From positions 1 to 40,203 of the forward strand of contig VGOB01000017.1 in NCBI GenBank assembly GCA_016865935.1: 40,203 bases of DNA, in the 5' to 3' direction. Positions within the stretch are counted from its first letter, which is position 1, and every line of letters begins with the position of its first letter. The notes beneath the pieces are model-generated. The model saw only the letters and a list, made by a program, of their open reading frames with translations. It did not search any database and was not told the DNA's origin. The position numbers and the translations under genes were made by a program. Shown piece by piece: positions 23,348 to 31,434 of this stretch. The stretch comes from Chloroflexota bacterium. Lineage in GTDB: Bacteria; Chloroflexota; Anaerolineae; UBA4142.

Positions 23348-25564
23348 ATGCAAAATCCCATGCCGGATTCGAGCGATCCAATCGAAGCATTGCGAGACAA
23401 GCGACTGCTTGACCTCTCCGAGTCGCAACGCCAACAGCGCGGCACGCACTTGTTATTTCGCGTCAAGTTGATTGCCGCGCCGGTATTGTTGGCGTACCAT
23501 TTCTTCGCGCCGCCTGCGCCCAATTATTTGCTGGTCGCGTTGTTGATCGCCGACTTGCTCTTTCTCATCCCCTATTACTTTTTCATTCGCCCTCAAGCGC
23601 GCGCCGAATTGCCCGCCACGTACATTAGTTTAGCAATCACGATTCTGGTCATCACCGCCGATATGTACACCACCGGCGCGCTCCTTTCGCCCAAGATCGG
23701 CTATTACATTATGATGCTGCCGGTCGCCGGGCTGGTGTCGCCGCGCGCGCAAGTGATCCGCGTGGTCGCGCTCCTGTGCATCGGATCGTACGCGCTGTTC
23801 GTTCTCGCTGAAACCGCCGGGCTGATTCCCGGGCACGCCTCGATGCGCTCGCCGTGGACGATTGCGCTGCTTCAGATCGCGCTCATCGCCGCCGTCGAAT
23901 GGAGCATTGCGACGCTGGTCGCGCGCTTTTTCGCGTCGATCGAACAACATCGCCAATCGCTCGCGCGCCTGCTGGAGCAAACGCGGCGCGAAGCGGTGTG
24001 GGGCACCGTCGGCAAGCAAGTGATTTCCGCGCACACGCTCGACGAAGTACTGACGATGATCATTCAGACGATCAACCAGGAGATCAACGTCGAATCCGGC
24101 TCGGTGCTGTTGCGCGAATGGGATAGCGATCAGTTGTACTTTGCCAAGATTCTGCGCGGCGACGCCCAGCATTTTTCGTCGTTCCGCATCAAGGTTGGGC
24201 AAGGGATCGCGGGCTGGGTCACCGAGATCGGGCGATCGCTGATCGTAGACGATACGATGAAAGATACGCGCTGGTACTCCGGCGTCGATCGCTTGACCGG
24301 CTTTTCCACGCGTTCGATCCTATGCGTCCCCCTGATCGCCGAAGCAGAAACGATCGGCGTGATCGAACTGCTCAACAAAGTAGACGGCTCGTTCACCAAT
24401 ACCGATCTGCGGCTCCTGGAAGCCATCGCCACGCAAGTTGCCCCGGCGATTCAGAACAAACGTCTGCAAGAACAAATGCTGCGCGCGCATACTCCTTCCC
24501 GCGAAATCTTCCGCAAAGTGGAACACGCCAAGCAAGAATGGGAAGACACGGTGGATGCGATTGACGAAGCGATTGCGCTGGTCGATCAAAATTGTTGCAT
24601 CTTGCGCGCCAATCGCGTGCTGGCAGACTGGATGAACACGTCTGCCGCGCAATTGATCGGGCGGCGGTGCTTTGAACTGTTCCACGGGGCGGAAACGCCG
24701 CCGCCCGATTGCCCACACGTCCGCCTGTTGGAAACGCGCGCGCCCGCCGAAGGCGAAGTGGAAAGCGCGCGCCTGAACAAAATCTACTGGCTCAAAACGT
24801 ACCCGTTGCACAATCCGGACGGGGAACATATCGGCAGTGTGAACGTGTGGCGCGATATTACGGCAGAAAAACGCTTGCGCGCGCAACTGATCCAATCGGA
24901 AAAAATGGCGGCAACCGGACGACTCGCCGCATCCATCGCGCACGAGATCAACAATCCGCTCCAAGCGATCAGCGGCTGTGTCGATCTCGCCCAAGCCACC
25001 AACGATCCGGAGAAGCTCAAAAAATATCTCGCGATGGCAAGCACCGAACTGGAACGCCTGGCGGCGATCGTGCGCCGGATGCTCGATTTCTATCGCCCCG
25101 CCCGCGCCGAACACGCGCAAGTCAACCTGCGCGAACTGATGGGCGATGTCTTGCTCCTGAGCGGCAAACGCTTGCAACACGCGCACGTCGCCGTTCGCTC
25201 CGAGTGGGCGGACGAGATTCCGCTCGTCTCCGGCGTCGCCGATCAACTCAAGCAAGTCTTTTTGAACTTTATCTTGAACGCCGTCGAAGCGATGCCCCAA
25301 GGCGGCACGCTGGAAATTCGCGGGCAAACGATCCAGGACGGCGGCAAATGGGTTATCATTTCGATTGCCGACAGCGGCGAAGGCGTTTCGCCGCAAGACC
25401 TGGACAAAATCTTCGAGCCGTTCTTCACGACCAAAGCCAGCGGCACGGGCTTGGGACTCGCCGTGTGCCACAGCATCATCGCCCAGCACAACGGGCGCGT
25501 GATCGTGGACAGCGCCGCCGGGGCACGGCACGATTTTTACAATTTGGTTACCGATCTAAAATGA
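23348..25564 (+). CDS. Membrane GAF-PAS sensor histidine kinase, frameshifted end
   Basis: 738 residues as read. Six hydrophobic helices (about 35-198), a GAF domain (about 225-380, VGQGIAGWVTEIG), a PAS domain (about 400-510), phosphoacceptor His532 in ASIAHEINNPLQA, and an ATPase with LNFILNAVEAMPQG, DSGEGVSPQ and GTGLGLAVCHS. HEINNPL marks the HisKA family seen in NtrB-like kinases. The last residues are abnormal: removing one G from the GGGG run at 25520-25523 restores GTIFTIWLPI and a TAA at 25557-25559. The OmpR-type gene starts immediately after. It probably phosphorylates that regulator and perhaps the receiver of the downstream GTPase. Confidence 0.88.
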   Translation: MQNPMPDSSDPIEALRDKRLLDLSESQRQQRGTHLLFRVKLIAAPVLLAYHFFAPPAPNYLLVALLIADLLFLIPYYFFIRPQARAELPATYISLAITILVITADMYTTGALLSPKIGYYIMMLPVAGLVSPRAQVIRVVALLCIGSYALFVLAETAGLIPGHASMRSPWTIALLQIALIAAVEWSIATLVARFFASIEQHRQSLARLLEQTRREAVWGTVGKQVISAHTLDEVLTMIIQTINQEINVESGSVLLREWDSDQLYFAKILRGDAQHFSSFRIKVGQGIAGWVTEIGRSLIVDDTMKDTRWYSGVDRLTGFSTRSILCVPLIAEAETIGVIELLNKVDGSFTNTDLRLLEAIATQVAPAIQNKRLQEQMLRAHTPSREIFRKVEHAKQEWEDTVDAIDEAIALVDQNCCILRANRVLADWMNTSAAQLIGRRCFELFHGAETPPPDCPHVRLLETRAPAEGEVESARLNKIYWLKTYPLHNPDGEHIGSVNVWRDITAEKRLRAQLIQSEKMAATGRLAASIAHEINNPLQAISGCVDLAQATNDPEKLKKYLAMASTELERLAAIVRRMLDFYRPARAEHAQVNLRELMGDVLLLSGKRLQHAHVAVRSEWADEIPLVSGVADQLKQVFLNFILNAVEAMPQGGTLEIRGQTIQDGGKWVIISIADSGEGVSPQDLDKIFEPFFTTKASGTGLGLAVCHSIIAQHNGRVIVDSAAGARHDFYNLVTDLK

Positions 25565-26346
25565 CTCCTCTACCCGCTTCCATTCTCGTCGTAGACGACG
25601 AAGAAACGATTCGCACGATCATCGCCGAAGCGCTCACCGCGCACGCGCATCACGTTCAGGTTGCCGCCACATCCGATCAAGCCCTGCGCGCCTGCGAGAC
25701 GACCGCATTCGATCTGGTGTTGCTCGATCTGAAAATTCCCGGCGCGATGGACGGGCTGGCGCTCCTCGCCGCGATTCGTCAGCGCTGGCAACAAACGATC
25801 GTGATTATGCTCACCGGCTACGGCACGCTCGATTCCGCGATTACCGCGCTGCGCGCCGGCGCGTTCGATTACCTGACCAAGCCGGTCAGCGTCGCGCACA
25901 TCGTCGAGAGCGTCGAGCGCGGGTTGGACAAGCAACGCGAGGAGACGCGACGCCACCAACTGATCGCCCATCTGGAAGCCACTCTGAACGCGCTCAAGGA
26001 CGAAGAAAAAACGGTTCCCGACCCGCCGCAAGTTGCCCAACGCTTCGCGCAAACCGCCACGCTCGTCATTGATCGACAGAAACGTCTCGTCGTGCGCGGC
26101 AACGAGCCGATTGACCTGACCGCCACCGAATTCGACTTGCTGGATTATCTGGCGCGCGCCGCCGACCGCATCCTCACGGCAAGCGAACTGCTCAAAGCCA
26201 CGCAGGGAAGCGAAGTCGCCGATGTGGATGCGCGCCCGATGATCCGCGTCCATATTCAGCGCCTGCGCCAGAAACTAGGCGACGATCCCGAAAATCCGCG
26301 CTATATTTTGAACGTGCGCGGCAAAGGATACCGCTTTGTCGGTTGA
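25561..26346 (+). CDS. OmpR-family response regulator
   Basis: 261 residues from the ATG at 25561; the longer upstream frame is non-coding shadow of the kinase. The receiver has DDEE (12-15), phosphoacceptor Asp56 (VLLDLKIPGAMDG), a Thr in MLTGYG and Lys in YLTKPV. A helical linker (about 130-160) joins a winged helix with LTATEFDLLDYLARAADRI, PMIRVHIQRLRQKLGDD and GKGYRFVG. The receiver is of the NtrC-like type (LTGYGTLDSAI), unlike typical OmpR receivers, so this is a receiver swap. It is the likely partner of the preceding kinase. Confidence 0.88.
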   Translation: MTPLPASILVVDDEETIRTIIAEALTAHAHHVQVAATSDQALRACETTAFDLVLLDLKIPGAMDGLALLAAIRQRWQQTIVIMLTGYGTLDSAITALRAGAFDYLTKPVSVAHIVESVERGLDKQREETRRHQLIAHLEATLNALKDEEKTVPDPPQVAQRFAQTATLVIDRQKRLVVRGNEPIDLTATEFDLLDYLARAADRILTASELLKATQGSEVADVDARPMIRVHIQRLRQKLGDDPENPRYILNVRGKGYRFVG

Positions 26347-26357
26347 AATCAGCTGGC

Positions 26358-26390
26358 AGACCTCCGGAAAGTGTCCCGGAGGTCTTTTTT
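26358..26390 (+). terminator. Intrinsic terminator of the kinase/regulator pair
   Basis: Ten-base stem AGACCTCCGG (26358-26367) with CCGGAGGTCT (26376-26385), followed by TTTTTT. It separates this pair from the GTPase operon promoter. Confidence 0.88.
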
Positions 26391-26449
26391 GTTATGCAAT
26401 CGTTATGAAACCGTAACACTTTGTAACCCAATAATTTTAGAAATTCGCT

Positions 26450-26455
26450 TATAAT
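26450..26455 (+). promoter_or_regulatory. -10 of the GTPase operon
   Basis: A consensus TATAAT in an AT-rich stretch (26397-26456). No convincing -35 at 16-18 bases is visible (TTGTAA at 26421 is too far), so an activator or an alternative contact may be used. The start near 26462 gives a leader of about 75 bases. Confidence 0.5.
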
Positions 26456-26478
26456 CCGAGTAGACAAGCATTTTTCTG

Positions 26479-26525
26479 ACCGCCGGCGCGCGCCTGTTCG
26501 CGCGGTTGAGCGCGCGGTTTTTCTT
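26479..26525 (+). promoter_or_regulatory. Attenuator-like GC hairpin with T-tract in the leader
   Basis: CCG-CGCGC (483-491 of the 26 kb block, i.e. 26483-26491 with one bulge) can pair with GCGCGCGG (26510-26517), directly followed by TTTTTCTT (26518-26525). Alternative pairings exist: GGCGCGCGCC alone, or CGCGC with GCGCG at 26499-26514. The ribosome site GGGAG and the ATG follow within 13 bases. The arrangement resembles a leader terminator, with possible switching between folds. Confidence 0.4.
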
Positions 26526-26537
26526 GGGAGATTCAGG

Positions 26538-27488
26538 ATGACTAAACGCGTACTGGTCGTCGAGGATGACGCCTCAGTTGCTTTTTTGATCAAGGACGGA
26601 CTAGCCGACTTGGGCGCGAAATTCTACGTCGAGACTGCCCCCTCCGCCGAAGTGGCGCTGGAAAAAATTTCGCAGAGCAAGTGGGATCTCGTCGTCACCG
26701 ATCAGCGGATGCCGGGGATGACCGGACTGCAACTGATCGAGACGCTGAAAGATCGCACGCCCACACTTCTCACGGTTTTGATCACTGCCTACGGCTCCGA
26801 AGAAATGGAACGCGCCGCGCAACAATTGAACGTGTACCACTATATGGCAAAACCGTTTCCGTTGGTGGACTTGAAACGCGTGATCGAAGACGCGCTCGCT
26901 TTCAGCCAGAACGACGATCCGCCCTCCGGCTCCACGAACGGCCGCGGCGATCCGCGCGGGCTGAAAATCACGCTCGGCGGCGACGGCAACGTTGGCAAGA
27001 CGACGCTGATCCGGCGCTTGTGCACCGGCAAATTTCAAGCCGCGCGCGTGATGACCATCGGCGTGGATTTTCATCTGTACGATATTCAGCACGACAACCA
27101 GCCGGCGCGCCTGATCGTCTGGGATGTGAGCGGGCAAGATCAATTCGAGTTCACGCGCCGCGCGTTCTATCGCGGCAGCAAAGCCGTGGGCTTGGTGTAC
27201 GATGTGAGCAACCGCGCCTCGTTCGAACGGCTTGCCAAGTGGCGCGCCGAAATCCAATCGATCGTGCCGAACATCCCCTTTATTCTCGCAGGCAACAAAT
27301 CCGATCTCGGACGCCAAGTCAGCTTGGCTGAAGGAATCGCGCTGGCGCAAGCGTGGCGCGTGCCTTTTTTTGAAACGAGTTGTTTGCGCGGTGACGGCGT
27401 GCGCGAACTTTTCCACGCGCTCGCCCACGTCGCGATGGATTACATCCCACCCGACGCCGCCCCCCTCCGAACGAAAGGGGGAAACTAA
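26538..27488 (+). CDS. Response-regulator receiver fused to a Rab-like small GTPase
   Basis: 316 residues in two parts. The receiver (1-125) has E9-D10-D11, phosphoacceptor Asp55 in VVTDQRMPGMTG, Thr83 and Lys105. A short Gly/Ser/Pro linker (128-140) leads to a Ras-superfamily GTPase (141-302): P-loop GDGNVGKT (148-155), switch I Thr173 in TIGVDF, switch II WDVSGQD (195-201) with Gln200 matching Ras Gln61, NKSD (253-256) and ETSC (279-282). TIGVDF, YYRG-like FYRG and YDVSNRASF are strikingly Rab-like. Phosphorylation probably controls nucleotide state or partner binding. It leads the operon; the next gene starts on its stop codon. Confidence 0.9.
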   Translation: MTKRVLVVEDDASVAFLIKDGLADLGAKFYVETAPSAEVALEKISQSKWDLVVTDQRMPGMTGLQLIETLKDRTPTLLTVLITAYGSEEMERAAQQLNVYHYMAKPFPLVDLKRVIEDALAFSQNDDPPSGSTNGRGDPRGLKITLGGDGNVGKTTLIRRLCTGKFQAARVMTIGVDFHLYDIQHDNQPARLIVWDVSGQDQFEFTRRAFYRGSKAVGLVYDVSNRASFERLAKWRAEIQSIVPNIPFILAGNKSDLGRQVSLAEGIALAQAWRVPFFETSCLRGDGVRELFHALAHVAMDYIPPDAAPLRTKGGN

Positions 27489-28147
27489 TGCCCCTCACCG
27501 GAACGCTCCGCGATCTCAGTTTGCCCAATCTCGTCCAAGTCCAATGTAGCGAGCAAAATCAAACGCGCGTGCTCTTGACGCGCGGCGCGCACAAGGGGAC
27601 ATTGATTTTCGCAAACTGTGAATTGGTCTACGCCAGCGCGGACAACCTCGCGGGCGAAAACGCGGTGTACGAATTGTTGACGTGGGAAGAAGGCGATTTT
27701 CGCGTGGACGACGCCACGTCTCCCCCCGAGCGCAACGTGACGATCCCCTGGAGCGCGCTCTTGATCGAAGGGTTGCGCCGCGCCGATGAAGCGCGCGCCG
27801 AACGCGATGGTCTGCTGGAAGCGCGCCTGCGCGATTTGAAAGGCAAACAAGGCGTGCGCGGCGCGTTCGTCGTGCGTCCCAACGGGACCATCCGCGCCGA
27901 TGCCAAAGGCGAAACCCTGGCGGGCGATCCCGCGGCGCTCATTCAGGTCTACGCCAACGCCGAACGCATTCAAGAACTGCTCAGTTTGAGCGCGCCGCGC
28001 CAAATCGTCTTGAGTAATCCGACCGAAAAAATCTGGGTGCAAAAACTGCAAGATGATTTTTGCGCGTGTTGGTTGGACAGCCGCGCCTCGATCGAATCCA
28101 TCAAAACCACCCTGCAAACGCTGGGAACCCCTGAGGAGCCGAAATGA
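27488..28147 (+). CDS. PATAN (DUF4388) protein with roadblock-like C-terminal half
   Basis: 219 residues. The N-terminal PATAN/DUF4388 domain (1-90) shows GTLRDLSLPNLVQVQCSEQ, GTLIFANCELVYA and AVYELLTWEEGDFRV. A helix links it to a second part (about 118-210), GVRGAFVVRPNGTIRAD, then helices and QIVLSNPTEKIWVQKLQDDF, which follows the alternating pattern of roadblock/LC7 domains. PATAN proteins occur with two-component and GTPase systems as adaptors. Roadblock domains bind small GTPases. The product is likely an adaptor for the preceding GTPase. One-base overlap upstream (TAATG) and four-base overlap downstream (ATGA) show tight coupling. Confidence 0.72.
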   Translation: MPLTGTLRDLSLPNLVQVQCSEQNQTRVLLTRGAHKGTLIFANCELVYASADNLAGENAVYELLTWEEGDFRVDDATSPPERNVTIPWSALLIEGLRRADEARAERDGLLEARLRDLKGKQGVRGAFVVRPNGTIRADAKGETLAGDPAALIQVYANAERIQELLSLSAPRQIVLSNPTEKIWVQKLQDDFCACWLDSRASIESIKTTLQTLGTPEEPK

Positions 28148-29160
28148 TCTTCCCGCGCGGAAGCGCACTCTACGAAAACCTCAACACCTCGTTCGCGCAA
28201 CTCGACGCGATGTTGGCGGAACTGCAAACGAATCAATTCACCGGTTACGTGCAACTGACCGGCTGGGAATACGACAGTACGTTGTTGTTCGACACGGGTC
28301 GCATCGTCAACGCGTTTGAAACGATCAAGGATCAGCACCGGACGGGACCCGCCGCCGCCGCGAACATCGCGGTCAAAGGCAAAGAAAAAGACAACGCCAT
28401 CAGCGTCTATCGGCTCAGCGCGGACTTGACGCAATTGCTCGCGAATCTTTCGACCGCCGAACCGCTCTACAAAGACTTGGGCAACGATCTGACCGGGCTG
28501 GATAAACTGATCGCCAAACTGCAAAGCGAGAAACATACCGGCTCTGTACAAGTGCAGTGGGCGCACGGCAAAGACGCGGCGACGATTTTATTCCGCGAAG
28601 GAAAAATCCTCGATTGCGCGTGGCTTGCCAAAGGCGCAACCGTTTCCGGCGTAGCGATCCTCGATCAGATCATTCAAGCCGCTGCGAACGCGCCCGCGCT
28701 CTTCACCGTGTACCGCACTGATCTGGCGCGCGTCTACAGCGCAGAGTTGGATCTGGCGGATAGTTTTGCGCGTTCCGGCGTGTTGTCGCTCTGGCAAACC
28801 GTCCTGACATTGATCGAAGAAGTAACGGATCGCTGGGTCAAGCCCGGCACGTTCAACGCCGCGTTTCGGCGCGCGTGCATCGCGCAAGCCACCGCGTTTC
28901 CCTTTCTCGATCCGTTCGTCGCCGAATTCGAATATCGCGATGGACAGATCAAATTCGAAGGACAGGCGACGATTGCGCGCTTTAACGCGGGGTTGAGCGC
29001 GTGCGTGGCGCAAACCGCGCGTGACCTGGAAGCGCAAGCGGCGACGCAAGGAATTCTCGCGCAACTGCACACGGCGGCGGCTGATCTGCGCGCCGAACAA
29101 GCCGCGCGCCTGGAGCAAATCGGCTTGACGGCAACTTTGCCCGAAGTCTTCAAGGCATAA
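28144..29160 (+). CDS. Tandem PATAN-like adaptor protein
   Basis: 338 residues. Two related segments have the PATAN core, a helix, a GY/GS-V strand and a FxxGxI hairpin: residues about 20-60 (LAELQTNQFTGYVQL, LLFDTGRIVNAF) and about 118-160 (LIAKLQSEKHTGSVQV, ILFREGKILDCAW). The C-terminal 130 residues are helical with no recognised motif and end in a possible coiled coil (LHTAAADLRAEQAARLEQ). No enzymatic residues are evident. It probably acts as a scaffold within the GTPase system. It is translated from the overlapping stop of the previous gene. Confidence 0.6.
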   Translation: MIFPRGSALYENLNTSFAQLDAMLAELQTNQFTGYVQLTGWEYDSTLLFDTGRIVNAFETIKDQHRTGPAAAANIAVKGKEKDNAISVYRLSADLTQLLANLSTAEPLYKDLGNDLTGLDKLIAKLQSEKHTGSVQVQWAHGKDAATILFREGKILDCAWLAKGATVSGVAILDQIIQAAANAPALFTVYRTDLARVYSAELDLADSFARSGVLSLWQTVLTLIEEVTDRWVKPGTFNAAFRRACIAQATAFPFLDPFVAEFEYRDGQIKFEGQATIARFNAGLSACVAQTARDLEAQAATQGILAQLHTAAADLRAEQAARLEQIGLTATLPEVFKA

Positions 29161-29174
29161 ACCAAGAGGCAGGA

Positions 29175-29639
29175 ATGGCACCCACGATCATCCAAGAGCC
29201 AACTGCATACTGGAGCGGCACGCGCTTGACCAATCTCAACCGGCGCACGTTTACCCTCTTGCAAGAGATGGATCGCCTGACGGGCGCGCAACGCGCGCTT
29301 ATCTGCGATCCGCGGGGGACGCCATTGGCGATTTGGCATCTGGAGGCGTTTCCGCTATCGCGCGAAGAAGCAGGGCGCGTGGGCGCGTGTCTGGCAAACT
29401 TGTTCGCGGCGTTTCAAGGGCACACGTTCCGCGAAATCGAAATCGCGTTCGAAGATCGGCTGGTGTACGCGCGCACGCTGGGTAACGCGTTTCTCGCGGT
29501 CGTTTGCGCGCGCGATACCGCCCTCTCGCTCGTGCGAATGACGTGCAACGTTGCCGCCGCGCCGTTTGAAACGGACAAGGAACTGCAGAGCAATTTGTCT
29601 CCCGGTCAAAAAACCGACATTGGAATGCGATTGGGTTGA
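29175..29639 (+). CDS. Roadblock/LC7-like protein
   Basis: 154 residues with the helix-strand-strand-helix-strand pattern of roadblock domains: LLQEMDRLTGAQRALICDPRGTPLAIW, a helix EAGRVGACLANLFAAFQG, strands EIEIAFEDRLVYARTLGNAFLAVV and a helix SLVRMTCNVAAA. About 25 residues extend either end. Such proteins act as GTPase-activating or scaffold partners of MglA-type GTPases. It starts 14 bases after the previous stop. The fold call rests on pattern, not on strong identity. Confidence 0.55.
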   Translation: MAPTIIQEPTAYWSGTRLTNLNRRTFTLLQEMDRLTGAQRALICDPRGTPLAIWHLEAFPLSREEAGRVGACLANLFAAFQGHTFREIEIAFEDRLVYARTLGNAFLAVVCARDTALSLVRMTCNVAAAPFETDKELQSNLSPGQKTDIGMRLG

Positions 29640-29679
29640 GGCGGGGTTGAACTAGTCTGCCTCGAAGGAGATGAAACGT

Positions 29680-30153
29680 ATGAGCGCGGCAAGTCGATTA
29701 TCTCAAACCATTTTCAAACTGTCCACCAGCGAATTATCCGGCGAGATCAACTTGAAACCCGAGGCGTGGCGCGTGCTCTCGCAGGTGGACGGCGTGCGAA
29801 CCCTGGCGGAGATCGCGCAGCGCACCGGAATGGATGCGGCAACCGCCAGCGCCATCGCCGACACGCTCTTGCAGGCGCACATTCTGGAAATCGCATCCGA
29901 GCGCGCGACGCCCGCGCAATTGACGGTGAACAGCGCGTTTTTCGACGGCATCGCGCTCGAACTGGCGCGCGCGATGGGACCGATGGCGCGGCTCATCGTC
30001 GAAGACGCGATTGCCGCGCTGGGCGAAACGCAGGAGAAATTTCCGCGCGAACGACTCGCCGATCTGGTGGAACGTGTCAGCGAAGAAATTCGCGATCCGA
30101 AAAAGCGGATCCATTTTCAACAAGTAATGTTGGAAGCGATTCGCAAAATCTGA
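29680..30153 (+). CDS. Winged-helix protein of the GTPase operon
   Basis: 157 residues from the second ATG; GGAG lies nine bases before it, whereas the first ATG (29671) abuts GGAG directly. The first half is a winged helix or PqqD-like fold (LKPEAWRVLSQVDGVRTLAEIAQ, then TASAIADTLLQAHILEI). The second half is an all-helical domain, AFFDGIALELARAMGPMARLIVEDAI and FPRERLADLVERVSEEI, that I have seen at the end of GTPase-associated proteins but cannot name with certainty. It may bind DNA or may be a protein-interaction module. Function unknown. Confidence 0.5.
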   Translation: MSAASRLSQTIFKLSTSELSGEINLKPEAWRVLSQVDGVRTLAEIAQRTGMDAATASAIADTLLQAHILEIASERATPAQLTVNSAFFDGIALELARAMGPMARLIVEDAIAALGETQEKFPRERLADLVERVSEEIRDPKKRIHFQQVMLEAIRKI

Positions 30154-30194
30154 TGACAAGTTCGTCTACGAATCTCACACGTGAGGAGTGAATT

Positions 30195-31421
30195 ATGTTT
30201 AACCTTCGTGATTGGCGCATCCGCAACAAACTACTGGTGCTGTTTCTCATCTTCGGTATCTTTCCGTCTGGCTTGCTGGGCGGGCTGACTTTCCGCGTCT
30301 TCCGCGATGTCGTTTCGAATCAAGCCGCCAGTAGTCTGCTGGGGCACAGCGTTTCGACAAGCAGTGCGGTGGATCAGTATTTGACGGACAAGCGCGAAGA
30401 CATTGTCGCGGCAAGCCAATTGCCCGAGTTCACCGCCTACTTTGCCAACCCGAATGACGTTCTAAATCAGCAGAACACTTTACGCGCGCTCCGCGCGCTG
30501 GCGAATCGGGCTGACTATGAGTCGGTAGCGCTTGCCAATCCGGAAGGATTGCAGGTTATTTCTTCGTCAACAGGCGATGTAGGGATCAACATCGCTTTCC
30601 GCCCGTATTTTCAAGAAGCGCTCAAAGGCAATCCCTACATCTCCGATCCATCCGTGGCTATCGCGACCAACCGCCCCGCGATCTTTTTCAGCGCGCCCAT
30701 TCTATCGAGCGGTGGTCAAGTGCTGGGAGTGATCCGTAGTCGTGTGTCGCTCGGCGGAATCTGGGGCTTGATCGAGCGCGACAAAGATGTGGCGGGTAAA
30801 GGATCGTACGGGATGTTGCTGGATGAAAATGGTATTCGCCTTGCCAACAGTCTCAGTCTCGGTCGACGCGATCAGATGGAGGGAAGTTTGTTACTCTACA
30901 CAGCGATTGCGCCGGTTTCACCCGAAATAGAAAAGACGCTGGTGACTGAAAAGCGGTTTGGGAGTGCCACTGCCGCCCAAGTGCAAGTCGTAGCCATTCC
31001 CGAAGTGGCGAATGCGTTGATCACGCCCGGGGTCAAGACGTTTGAAACGTCCTCGGACAATAATGCGGAACGCAATTTCGCTGCGATCGCCAGTCTCAAT
31101 AACAAGCCGTGGCGCTATGTGGTTATGTCGCCCTTCTCGTCCTTCTTCAGCGAGCTGAATTTTTGGTCAACGATCTATACGGTCGCCGCGGCGCTCTTGA
31201 TTGGAATCATCATCATCGTTTCGTACTGGGTGGCAGCTGGTTTTACCAATCCGATCAACCGCTTGACACAAGTGGCGGACCGGATCAGTCTGGGTGAGTT
31301 GGACGCGCAGATTGACGTGAACCGCAAAGACGAAATCGGCGAACTGGCGGAAGCGGTCAGTCGGATGCAGGCATCGCTGCAAGCCGCCATCGAACGTCTG
31401 CGCGCGCGGCGCACAGCATAG
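30195..31421 (+). CDS. dCache-HAMP receptor without an output domain
   Basis: 408 residues. One membrane helix (about 13-32), a long extracytoplasmic double-Cache sensor (about 35-320, with IAFRPYFQEALKGNPYISDPSVA and PAIFFSAPIL), a second helix (about 327-350) and a HAMP domain (GFTNPINRLTQVADRISLGE, DEIGELAEAVSRMQASL). The protein then stops after a short helix ending ARRTA. Chemoreceptors, kinases and cyclases of this architecture continue into an output domain; here there is none. It should signal by contact with other products of the operon, most simply the roadblock/MglA proteins encoded next. GAGGAG precedes the ATG. Confidence 0.85.
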   Translation: MFNLRDWRIRNKLLVLFLIFGIFPSGLLGGLTFRVFRDVVSNQAASSLLGHSVSTSSAVDQYLTDKREDIVAASQLPEFTAYFANPNDVLNQQNTLRALRALANRADYESVALANPEGLQVISSSTGDVGINIAFRPYFQEALKGNPYISDPSVAIATNRPAIFFSAPILSSGGQVLGVIRSRVSLGGIWGLIERDKDVAGKGSYGMLLDENGIRLANSLSLGRRDQMEGSLLLYTAIAPVSPEIEKTLVTEKRFGSATAAQVQVVAIPEVANALITPGVKTFETSSDNNAERNFAAIASLNNKPWRYVVMSPFSSFFSELNFWSTIYTVAAALLIGIIIIVSYWVAAGFTNPINRLTQVADRISLGELDAQIDVNRKDEIGELAEAVSRMQASLQAAIERLRARRTA

Positions 31422-31434
31422 ACAGAAGGACTGT

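Noticed and set aside
24709-25560. Upstream extension of the regulator frame at 25561
   Set aside because: Lies within the kinase gene in another frame; the family starts at the ATG at 25561.
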